This document shows, in pieces, positions 24,901-35,800 of a stretch of 64,000 nt of DNA. Position numbers and translations under genes: made by a program. The notes beneath the pieces are model-generated. The model did not search any database, was not told where the DNA came from, and saw only the letters and a program-made list of their open reading frames with translations. This stretch comes from Lonicera japonica (Eukaryota > Streptophyta > Magnoliopsida > Dipsacales > Caprifoliaceae): contig JAKCWG010000487.1 in NCBI GenBank assembly GCA_021464415.1, positions 62,001 through 126,000 on the forward strand. Direction: 5' to 3'. How positions within the stretch are numbered: the first letter of the stretch is position 1; each line of letters opens with the position of its first letter.

Positions 24901-24996
24901 ACGAACATTAGAACTCAGAGCTACTACTAGCTCCCGGGTTGAAGGATATCATCACCAATCAGCTCATCCGATTTAAATGATAAGGATAGGGGCAAT
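21967..24996 (+). repeat. Interior of the LARD-like element: primer site and tandem arrays, no gag-pol
   Basis: The primer-site-like segment is at 21967-21987. An array of about 193-bp units starts at 22051, 22243 and 22438 (each begins AATCCCGCGG-like and contains CATAACTT and TTTCAAGAGCTACAACTTTTC-like words). A second array of about 100-bp units runs from 22861 to 23265 (units contain AAGTCAGAAGGGGGCA and ACTCTACTCAAGACTTAGC). A third, of about 90-bp units, runs from 24480 to 24740 (GTCTAACGAGTTCTACACATTGATGTT-like). A 53-codon frame at 24240-24401 starts acidic and ends Lys-rich, but may be chance. Confidence 0.7.
23373..23828 (-). CDS. Antisense ORF inside the LARD-like element, unknown product (151 aa)
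   Basis: I do not recognise this protein. It runs opposite to the host element. The first ATG is at 23828; a second in-frame ATG at 23709 would give 111 aa starting MSAEEITPEIPPP. The second half is acidic and hydrophobic-spaced (DFSDSSSSDLSTIL, GVDDLQILQPFLSD), with composition more protein-like than the surrounding random frames and clearly higher GC than the flanks. Antisense ORFs are known in some gypsy Tat-lineage elements such as Grande; equivalence here is only a suggestion. It could instead be a captured host gene fragment. Confidence 0.35.
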   Translation of the reverse strand: MLLCSSWRFPLSAKNNVHVVIPTAINLPELVPRSFLRLLMSAEEITPEIPPPTVNLIKNGAFLTEVDLPSFSNLSYDQATLDAVYQAASDDFLLQSSLDNFVADFAETTGPDWTALGDIRHDFSDSSSSDLSTILNFGVDDLQILQPFLSD

Positions 24997-25771
24997 TGAT
25001 GGGGTTAAATACTAATTTTACCATTGGCCTACAAAAGTAATTCAACATTTTTTTACCTCCGATAAAATTCCATTTTTACCTCCGATAAAATTCCATTTTT
25101 ACCCCCGGTAAAATCTCATTTTTACCTCCACACCTACCATATCTCACCTACCTCCACCAAAAATGACCTTTTTGCTCTTCATTTTTACCAAATTTACCTT
25201 TTTGCCATTCTCCATTTACCTATAAATACCTCCACCATTCATTCAACAAACACACAACAAAAACACACAATTCTTCTTATCTAAGATCCATTCATCTCAT
25301 CAAAGAGATATAAAGCCATTGGCAATACAAATACAAGCCAATTCAAGAAGAAATAGAAGGGTCTTATACTCTCTCTTTTCATACCCCAAAAGATAGAAGG
25401 GTCTTATACTCTCTATTTTTATACCCCAAAAAATACCAACAATCCTTATACACTCTCTCTCCTACACAGTTTATTATTTATTCTGTTGAAATATCTGTAA
25501 TCCTAATTATATACTTATAAATAGAATTAAGGAAATTATAGAGAGAGAGAAGTTGGTAGCTTGTACTATCATCCAAATTGATCGCCTTTGAACTAATACA
25601 AAGCAAGCACAAACAAAAGGAGGACGTACCACTGGAATAGCATAAGCGCTACCGGGGGAACCTACCTTAAAAAAAAGTCATGTGTTCATCATTACGCCGC
25701 ATTTATTTTTTATTCACCGATATTCGCTTATTGATTGGTTAATTATCTATTTCTAGATTTTGACACCATCA
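24997..25771 (+). repeat. 3' LTR of the LARD-like element
   Basis: An uninterrupted copy that shows what the 5' LTR looked like before the hAT and Copia insertions. It carries an extra partial duplication of TCCGATAAAATTCCATTTTTACC (about 25059-25100) absent from the 5' copy. A TATA-like TATAAATAC is at 25221-25229. Confidence 0.88.
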
Positions 25772-25800
25772 CTACGCATGGCGCCGCCCTTATTTTTGGG

Positions 25801-26465
25801 GTGAGACTATTTACAACCTTCATTTATCTCACTAACACCCCCATTTAATTTTAAATAGATCTACTTTTAAACACCCCTCTTATATCTCACAAACATCCCC
25901 CTCAATTAACATATTTACTCTAAGGTAAAAAAATTAATCTATCAATTTATCCATGGGTAATAAATTAATCACACACTTTAAAACACCCCCCTTATATTTC
26001 ACTATCTCCCCACTTTGGCCGAATTTATTCTATTGACTCTCCCCATATCAAGAGAGTAAATAGCATATTTTCTCCCCACATGAGAAGAGTTTAACTTTAA
26101 AATTTTTCAATGGGTTTAAAAGTCAGTCTCTCCACTTCAGCCGAATTTATTCCATTTACTCTCCCCACATCAGGAGAGTAAATATCATATGTTCTCCCCA
26201 CATCAAGAGAGTTTAAGATTAATTTATTACCCATGGATAAATTGATAGATTAATTTTTTTAGTTAAGGTTAATTATATTTTTAATGTGTATGATTAATTT
26301 TAGTTAAGGTTAATTATATTTTTAATTACATACTTTATATAAATTACTTAAGGTAAATAAGAGAGGTAAATATGATGGTGTTAGTGATCAAAAAATTATA
26401 TTTAAGAGAGTGTTTGTGAGATGAGAAATGTTACTAAAATAAATGGTGATTATAAATAGTCTCAC
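25801..26465. mobile_element. Hairpin MITE-like element of unknown superfamily
   Basis: The left end GTGAGACTATTTACAACC matches the complement of the right end GTGAGACTATTTATAATC. Inverted similarity continues through most of the element, including ATGGGTAATAAATTAATC and its complement near 25951 and 26221. Internal repeats read CTCCCCACATCAAGAGAGT. No clear target duplication was found. Related words (TTAGTGA..AAAATGAAATGGG, ACACCC) recur at 42960-43040, 45240-45320 and 63060-63150. Confidence 0.55.
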
Positions 26466-26591
26466 TATATTTTTAACGTATTGATATTAATATTGACAAT
26501 GACTATTGATTTCATAAAAATCACATTTTTCTTTTTTTGCTGGCAATAATGAGAATCACATATTTATATTTTAAAGTAAGTACATTTCTGC

Positions 26592-27148
26592 TAGGGGTGT
26601 GCACGGTTCGGTTAACCGAACCGTGCTGATTAACCGGCAACCGAACCGACCAAGTCGGTTTTCAAAATTAGCAACCGAAGCAGAACCGAAAAAGGAAGAA
26701 ACCGGTCAGTTTCGGGCAAGGTCGGTTGTGTCGGTTTCGGTTCGGTTTCGGTTTTAGCGTAAGAGGATTTTTTATGAAGAATTTTATTTTCAAAACCCAT
26801 TTAACTTGTTATGGAAATCTTACTTTCATAAATCACAACATAATATGTAATAGAGATGAAGATTTTTAATTTCAAAACCCATTTAACTCAAGAAAAAAAA
26901 TAGGACATAAAAAAAGGGGTGGTATGTAAATAAAAACCTAGGGTCTTTTCATGTAATTTATATATCTCGGTTCGGTTCGGTTTTGGGACGGTATTCTTGA
27001 CCGAGAACCGCCAACCGAACCGATGGCAGTCGGTTCTTTAAGCAACAAACCGAAAATGAACCGCAAGTTAACAAAACCGTCGGTTTCGGTCCGGTTCGGG
27101 TCGGTTCGGGCCGGTTTTTCGGTTTTTCGGTTATTTTGCACACCCCTA
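26592..27148. mobile_element. hAT-type MITE
   Basis: The ends are TAGGGGTGTGCA and TGCACACCCCTA. A perfect 8-bp target duplication ATTTCTGC is at 26584-26591 and 27149-27156. CGGTTCGG-type words cluster at both ends, as in the large hAT at 11319, which has nearly the same terminal sequence. No coding region. Confidence 0.9.
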
Positions 27149-27156
27149 ATTTCTGC

Positions 27157-29195
27157 TTTTATACCTGCTTTTTGGAAAAGTCAAAATTAACCACAGCCTT
27201 AGTCGTCGCCACATGCTAGCTTGACACGCGTATGAGCGAGAAAGAATAATTTATTTATTTTTTTATTAATTATTCATATCAAATATAATTATATAAAATT
27301 AGACATAGTTTTTTATCGTTCTAACTATACTATAAACTACATAATTCGCTGACTAAAGAGATAAATAAGCAAAATTTACTTAGCGTCACCCTCATGAGAG
27401 TCTCCCAATCAAGCTGAGAGAGCAGCTCACTTCATTAAGTTCGAATACCACATTCATGGGTTTCAAACATGTGACATATTTAATACAAGATCAGAGAGAA
27501 TGCCACTAGATTACAAAGCCATTGGTAGAAAGAATAAAATTTTAATTTACAAATGAAGTCAATTTTCTTGTGAACAAACATTTTAAACGCCCTTTGTGCT
27601 AAAATAAATTGTAACAAAAGTTCTAAATGCATGTGTTCCGTAGAAGTTTAGTGCTCTTACACAGGAACAAAATCGAGAAGACCCTGGAAAGCAATTTTCG
27701 CTTTAATTGTTCAAATTTAAGGGTTTTTTAACTGCTCCTTAATTTATAATTACTGAAGTTATTACAATTATTTGATATATTACTTTCAATTGCATAATAA
27801 TTAATACTTGGTCCCAAAAAAAAAGAATGAAAAATGCTAAATTTTAAGTCAACCTGAAGACAAGTTATTGAATTACACGAATCTACACATTCACTTTACA
27901 ATTACAACATAAAATTTGTGACTTTCAACTTGAAAAATCTTATCTATTATACCCCAACACAATTACGACTATTGTCTCATCGGTGATTCCTCACATAAAA
28001 AGACACGTTAATTACCTATTTTTTCACATACACCTAAGCGTACCAAAAAAAATCCAAGAGGCATTTATTTAGTACCAAAATAAAGTCCGAAATGCTTCAA
28101 TAGTTCAATTCAATAATCAATGCAAAAACCTATTTTTCAGACACATAAGCGTATTGGAACAAATCCAAGAGGCATTCATTTAGTACCAAAATACAGTCCA
28201 AAATGCTTCAATTCAATGATCACAACGCAGAAACTATTTTTTCACAGACACATAAGCGCATTGAAAGAAATCCAAGAGGCATTGATTTAGTACCAAAAGC
28301 AATCAATAATAGTAATAAGATGACAGAAACGAACCCTAAAATTCATAGGAAAAAATGCCCAAAACCTAAAGCAATATACATGATCCCATATTCATTCATA
28401 AAGAATAATTAAACAACATTCAATTCTTACCCGAATTAGAGGTTAAACCCATTGCTCGCCGGAGAAAGTTGTCGGTCGGACGGGAAAAATTGGAGAGAAA
28501 ATTAGGATGTAGGCAACACTTATAGGATGGGGAGCAGCAGGGGATCATTTAGAAAGATTATTGAATGGGTAAATTAATAGATATAGAGAACGAAGTGTTT
28601 ATTTCTAAATGCAGAAATAAATATCAAAATCCGTGGTTTTCTTTTTCTTTACGTTTTCCATTTCTTTTTTCTACTCATTCTTGTCAGTCAAGTTTTCTAT
28701 TGTGGTAAAAGTAACGGATTTAAGAGAAAACTCTTTTATGGGTGGAGAAAAGGAATCCGTAGCCAACTTCCTCATAGGTGCAATAGAATAATAGATGTCC
28801 CCCAAGGAATATGCAAATAGATGTCCGCCAAATAATGGAACTCACCTACAAAATATTTCATTTCTCTCTTGCTTTTGATTTGGCGATCGAGTAAAAAAAA
28901 TTTTATTCGATTATTGAAAATCGAATATAAATTTAACAATATCTTATTCAACTCGTAAGTACGGAATATATATATCTTTAAAAACTGAATAACAAGTACC
29001 TTACACAGTTTTTCAAGGATCAACCGAAAGTAAGGGTAAAACTATGTGTTTTGTGTTGTAAAAATATCATCCCAAAAAAATAGATTAAATAAGGTAAATG
29101 CAATGAATGGAATTAAATTTTTTATTTTTACCTTTTTTTAGAAAATAATGGAGTTAATTGGGTGTACAAATTTGTGACGTGTGTAGAAAATAGTG

Positions 29196-29226
<31 letters not shown>

Positions 29227-29780
29227 GACAAGGCTCTCATTTCGAATAGAAGTGCAAATCAGCTCAAATTTTTGGACCAACACATTAGGGTCCAAAGATA
29301 GAACACATAAAACTTCAAAGGCGAAAAAGGTGAATTAACCATCAAATTCATCTACCCATATGTTGGAGAAATAACAACTTTTGCTCTTGTTCTTCATTGG
29401 CATAATACAACCAAGTGTTCAAGAATACACTGTATTCCCCCCTCAACTTTTTTTTTCTTTTGAGAGCATCAACTTAATCTGCATTTTGCTAGGATATCAA
29501 CATCAAGACAATTTTATTTCACTGAGCTGTACAATTCATTAAGCATATGACTACAATAAGGTTAGATATGACATGAGCGTAACCTCCTCGCCAACTTTAG
29601 CCACCTCAAATGATTTTGAATTTGAACTTAAGAGTAGGACCAGGCGCCGTCGCGCTCTCTCTCTCTCTCTCCATCCACGTATATATACACTTGACCCGCT
29701 CTCAGTTGCCTTGTTCTGTCACTAAATGCAATCCCCAACACATTGAAGACAAAATTCCAAAGCTAAAGGCTGGCTCAGTG
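27157..29780. other. Intergenic; three-copy tandem repeat and a possible orphan first exon
   Basis: From 28028 to 28310 there are three copies of a roughly 110-bp unit containing ATCCAAGAGGCATTTATTTAGTACCAAAA. On the minus strand, an ATG at 28451 runs eight codons to a good donor (GTAAG at 28427-28431) and is preceded by GC-rich, gene-like sequence (28440-28500), but no following exon was found. A GA microsatellite is at about 29195-29223. The 3' UTR of the channel gene probably extends to about 29700. Confidence 0.35.
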
Positions 29781-29891
29781 TAACACCCTCCACATAAGAG
29801 CTGTCGTGTATATACATATATATGTATATATATATATATAGAGAGAGAGAGAGCAAGCGAGCGAGAGCACAAAGGTAAATAACTATCGTAT

Positions 29892-32800
29892 TCATTCCTT
29901 CTCGGCTATTACTACAAGAACATCTTTGACTGACCACCTCCGTTTCTCGTTTTTGGCAGGTGGGTTGATGACTGCTTTCTCTGTGTTGGCTAAACGGTAC
30001 CCAATCACTATCTCTCTCCTCTGTCTGGCACGTAACAGTACCTCGTAAAAACTTAGTTCCTCCCCTTCAATAAGGTACAGTTCCGCTTGACGAATGTGCA
30101 TCTCGTTCCCCTAGGAGTAGTAGGTCAAAAAAGATTTGATACCCGTCTTAATTAACATAGAATGATGTTGTTCAATCAAGGTAGATATACATAAATAAAT
30201 TATTGTTTTAATTACCTCTTCTGCAAAAAGCTCTTCAAGAACATTGTTTATTTGGCGGTCCTCAGCAACCATGGCTAATGCCATACTAACAAGCTCGTTG
30301 GATAGTACATAATCGCTTATCTTTGACATGGACAAGAGATTTTTGGTTCTTGGATCCAAAATTTCGCTTATTATGACTGAATTATCCGAAGCTTGCTGCA
30401 TTTCTCCTATCCAAGATCCTTGCGAGAAACTACTACCTCTTTGAACTTGGGACCCTAGAGCCGTTTCTCTGTATGGGAGACGCTTAGCCTGCAAACCCAA
30501 AAAGCAAAGATTTTCATCTGATGCCTATCTATATAATTCTGACTCCAAGAGTTAAAAATCTGCATTGGAAGTTTTATATATTAGGTGCATTTGATAAAAA
30601 AGTTGGAAAATGATTTAAAAAACTACTAATTTTGATTAATAGTTGGAAAAAGAGTTGAGTGATTTGTTCAGATATTCTCCATCTTTTCCTTGTTTTCCAT
30701 GGAATTTTTTTCTCACCCACCACCCTAAGTGCTCGTATAGTTCGAGTGTTTGATCGTTCCTGGAACCTAAAATGTAATTTCACATGGAAAGTTTGAGCCT
30801 AATTAACTATCATTTAAGCTCTTGACATGAACTATAAGAGACCCCTAGTGTGAATTTACCAACTCAGGATTCTAGGAACAAACCAAACGTAGCACTGAGA
30901 ATCTTATTCCAAGGAAAACTCAAAAAGTAGTAGAACAATTCACCCAATGACTCATCTCTTTTCCTCACTTCTAGTAAGCATTAGTAGTGTTTTCAATTAT
31001 TTTCCAACTTTTTTTTTATCAAACGCACCCAAAACAGAAAAAAATAGATAAAAAAAAACCTGCTATAAGAATATTGAAAAAAAATTGTTAGAAACAAGTT
31101 TGTTTTTCATGATGTAAATGTTTCAAACAAGTTTTCGCAGAAGGTACCTGAATGTCACGAATCAATAGCAATGTTGCAAGAGATCTGGAATCGGCCTGAA
31201 TGGCAGAATCTTCTACTGATTCATCAGCCAAAATTAAGATCTGTAACAACCCACAAATTATTGTATATCAATACTGTCCAAGATAAGAAAGGAAGAAAAA
31301 CGTAATTCAACCTAATCAATGGTCAAGAATACAACTTATATACTATTGTAAGATCTGTACATTCATTATGTCCCAAATAGGATACAGGACTCATAATTTG
31401 AGACCAAGGGAGTACTTTGTTTATGTACTTGCTACACTGGTATATGTGCTCCTGAAATATCTATCTTCTATTATATTAAACGTGATGAGAATGTGGCAGT
31501 TATTTTTTGGTACACACATGGAATTGCTAAATTACCCCGCATCCTTTAGAAACAAAAGTAGTACTTGAACAAGGTTGTGAACCCATGACCTCACCGAACC
31601 ACTTGACAAATGACATCACATGTTTTTAATGTGGTTTAAAAATCTACATAATACGAGGAATCACCAAGTACAATATTACATAAGCGTCGAATGTACCACA
31701 TGTTCTAGTATATATATGCATGAGGATGCTACTTACTGAATCAAAAGATTCCAAGGGAATGCTTTCCAAGTGACGCCTTATAACAGCATTTCCTTCGCGA
31801 TGAACCAGTGTTATATTCACCAAACGGTTGATGTCAAGGCCACCATCAATAAGCTTCTTTTCCCTTTCTTTTTCAGGAACTTCATTGAACATCCACAACT
31901 CTGAACCAGGTGCTAAAAAGGCATCGAGTACCTAGAACAACATAGCAGAGTATCTATTGATATATAAGTTTAAACCAAAAAAGCAAAACTTGCAATGGGA
32001 AAAAACTTGATAACAAAGACTGGGAGCCGAGTGATGGTGCCGTTTAGATATTGTATACTCGTAACAGGCTGGGGAGGATCAGGGGTGTCAGATTCCCTTA
32101 GTAAAATTACCATAACCATATCTTCCATATCTCGCCTCCAACCACAAAAAAGTATCCGTTCGTCAGATTTCGGAACAATGGAGTCTTTGGGTAGATTTCC
32201 ACTCCAGACCTGCAGCATTCAGGCGAAAGAAAAGAGGGAATCAGGAGAGCTTTGATTGGATAGAACTTACCACAATCATATCATCAATGTCCCTCCTCCA
32301 TCCACATAGTAGAATCTTCTGTGGCTTTCTTGCTGGTCGGACAGTGTGTATGAATGGTGCTTCTTTAACCTGAATGACCAAATTGATTATATTTACGTAA
32401 GTTTTATTACTTACAGTATGCCCCACTCATTTATTTTCCTTGGTAGGAATCTTCCCAACGTGCATAAAGCACAAGAGACTTTCCTTCCAAGAGTGGCCAG
32501 CCTACTAGATTTAATTATTCTTAATGATGTATTCAAGACCTTAAGTGGATTTCTAAACCTTAAGTGGATTTCTAAACTTCAAATTTAGTCTTTGTATTTG
32601 AATAGGGATTTATGTCTGTAATCAGCTAGTGTGTGCATGTATAATTATGTTGGTGATATAGACTTAATGAGGAAGAAAGCATGACGCTGGTTGATAGTTA
32701 ATTTGGGATTTATTTTTATATGTTCATGTAAACTAAAACTTTTAAATTGTTTCATAATTCATGTGTTTATATTATTTATTACGCTAATTACTCTTGGGTC

Positions 32801-35800
32801 CTAATTACAAATTTATTACATTAATTATGGCCGGCGTATTACACTATAAAAGGTAGTCTACTGTAGGCCACACTGGGGCACATACAACAACATGGCCGCA
32901 ACACAAGTTGACACATCCCATCCCTTTAGGGCCCAACGTCCTCTTTGGCACACTTTGAGTGGGTTCCCCCTTTGATACCAAATCTAACAACTTGTGTTCT
33001 CCCCCAAATGGCTAGCCCAAGTTGTAGTTTAGGTTCACTGAACCCATGTATAAGCCAAAGACCTCCTTGTTGCACTACCGATGTGGGATGTGGGTCATTA
33101 TAAACAAGCCACCACAAAAAAAAAAGACCATTAATGTGAAAAGTGAAAAGTGAAAGGTGAAAGCAATTGCCTCTTAGGATGACAAGACTAATAAGCAAAA
33201 GAAATGCAGAAATGAAAGCAAACTAATTTGAAAGTTGAACGATCTAAGTATAAGGAAAGCACCATAGGTAGTGTCGTTGGAGAATAGGTATCGTCGTCCT
33301 CTGCGATAACAAGAACTTCATCTCCTTCTTGTATAACATAGGAGTCGTCAGGATTTAAAATAATTTTCCCTCCACAAGATGCAGCCTTCACTCCACAAGG
33401 AATAGCATCCGGAAAGCTGATCAATACATCATCAAATTGCATTCCGTTCAACTGCGGCCACCTTTTAATGTAGAACTCACAATTTTCAAACCCAAGGATA
33501 TCTTCCCATATCTGTCATTGCCCAGTCCATAGGGAAGAAAAATATATTAATCAAAACTACACAAATAATGAAGCAAAAAGTTAGGATCGGGTCCGTCAAC
33601 TTTTATTTTAAAGGATGAGGTCCCATAGATACTGTATTTGTGCCAAGATAATAGTATCTCGGCACAAATACTGTATCTATTACCAAGAAAATTAGTATAT
33701 GTTCCGAGAGATACTGGTATCTACACGGAGAAAATCAGTGTCTACGGCATAATATTTGAGTCCTCGCTAGAGGCAGATACCAAAAAAAGTTAACTTCAAG
33801 GAGCGCATCCTTCAAAAAAAAAAGGTTCAGGGAACACATCCTAAAAATTTTCCAACTCAAGTGACTGAATCCTAAACGCCCCTAATGAACCAATGTTCAT
33901 GATCGGGGCTAATTGCACCCAATGCAGATATAGATTAGTAAGCAACATCTGTTATGAGTAACGGACGTCCAATGAACAACTTAATTGAACTAGAACATGT
34001 AGCACACTTGATGCGTGTCTTGATACTAAAATTGTTTTAAAATCTTTTACGGCAATGTATTTGTGTTCGACCAAGAGGTTACCATGTTGTTCACTGGTCA
34101 TGGGTTCAAAACACCCATTAATCATCCTTTATTTTGCTAAATTAAGGAACAGTAATTTCTTAATATAATTTCAAGTACGTACCAAAAGTGCTCCTCTCAT
34201 TTAATGTATGGTATTAGATGCTACAACAAGATCGAGAAAATGCAAATACCAATAGAAATACTCCCTCCGTCCCAGTTAAGATTCCACTATTCCTTTTTGG
34301 GATGTCCCGAATTAAGAGACTACTTTCTTTCTTGGACACAATAAATGTAACGAATTTCACGATAGCCAAGCTAGTTTTGTATTCACCACTAATTAAGTTG
34401 AAATTAGTGTCCTCTTAAAACGTACTGAAATGAAACTGGGACTTTTAATTTGGGACGAAGGGAGTATACAATTTAGAGTTAAACCAAAAGTTGACCTGTG
34501 CAAGGCCGGGTTGCCGAGCACATTGAATCATGAGGCGACCAATTACATCATGGGCAACAACAGTTTCAACCAGATCACCGCCGACAAGTTTAACAAGGAT
34601 CTCATTATCGAGATCGCTCAGTTCAACCACTATATGTCCCCTAAGCCCTTCTTTCACTCCTGTAAGGCTTAAAACTGTCCTCAATGCACGGGCATCACTC
34701 TGCAAGATGAGGTCAAAAGGATATATATTAGAGAGGTACAAACCATTATCCAATATCAAACATGACATGCATTGATTTCTTATTATGGATAACCTGATCA
34801 GCATTTCCATCTTCAGCAAGCACGATAATTGCACGGGCCTTTGAGACAGATACCTAAGAAATGCCATATGGTCAGTAATACCAAATAGAGCAGTGCACAG
34901 AGACAGGATAATCTTCATGTAACTGACCATAATAACTACGTTCAGAAATAAGAACTTTAAGGATGAGAAAAAAGCTTTCTTGTTTAAACCACTGCTCATA
35001 ATCCAAATGAACAGACCCAAACATCTACAAAATAAATAGTCCCAAAATACAATAATGTTGGTGACAAGTTAGAGCTCGCAATTTGGGTTACCTGTCTGGT
35101 TTCAGGTTGTGTCAAGATCATTACTAACCCAAACACGACAGTTTAATATACAAGTTACACAACACAACTAACTCTTTTAATAAATAGGTCGTGTCATGCT
35201 TAGTTGATAACCTAGACCAATTAACCTATACAATAAATGGGTCAGGCATAGACTGTGTATCTTTAAGTTTAAAAACGTCAAAAGTAGGTCATTTTCGGGT
35301 TAGTCATCTCCGATGTGGTAACCGGAACACGACCTGTTTAATAAACAGGTTAGTTGTGTACTCATGTCTGACTCAAATTTCACCCAAACCTGTTTATGCG
35401 TGACCCTAGCCCGCTAACTTCATGTCAAGTTCGTCCTGGTCATCGTGGGTTCGTCTTAGAATCCTATTTTGTTAGATGGTTTTCCTGTTAGTGATTAAGT
35501 GTATTTCTCCGCTTTTTACCCATTTATCTGACTCTGGTGCTTGAAAATTTACTCTGATATTTTAAAAAGGTAGAACATGTTTGAGGCTTGGGTGAAATAA
35601 TCTCACGTCTCTACCTCTAAGTTTGTACCGAGTGGTAATTAGTTCCACAATAAAGATTAAAACATGACAGCAGAGGCAATTAAGGCAAAACAAATTCATA
35701 TGATGAATTACCTTTTTCAGGTCAGCTAAAATAAGAGGGCTCCCACTTCTGCAAATAACAGAAGTTCCTCTAAAATCAAACTCCATCTTAGCTATGTCAA

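Larger units (their letters stand above)
11189..25771 (+). mobile_element. Non-autonomous LTR retrotransposon (LARD-like), host of two nested insertions
   Basis: Both LTRs start TGATGGGGTTAAATAC and end in CATCA. The 5' LTR is split into 11189-11318, 16222-16350 and 21466-21966 (760 bp in all); the 3' LTR is 24997-25771 (775 bp). A 5-bp target duplication CTACG flanks the element. A primer-site-like GTTGGCGCCGTCTGTGGGAA starts right after the 5' LTR, and a purine-rich AAGGATAGGGG precedes the 3' LTR. The roughly 3.0 kb interior has no gag or pol; instead it holds three tandem arrays and an antisense reading frame (23373-23828). Mobilisation would need proteins from another element. The GGCGCC-type primer site and antisense frame recall gypsy Tat-lineage elements; that link is inference. 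Confidence 0.85.
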
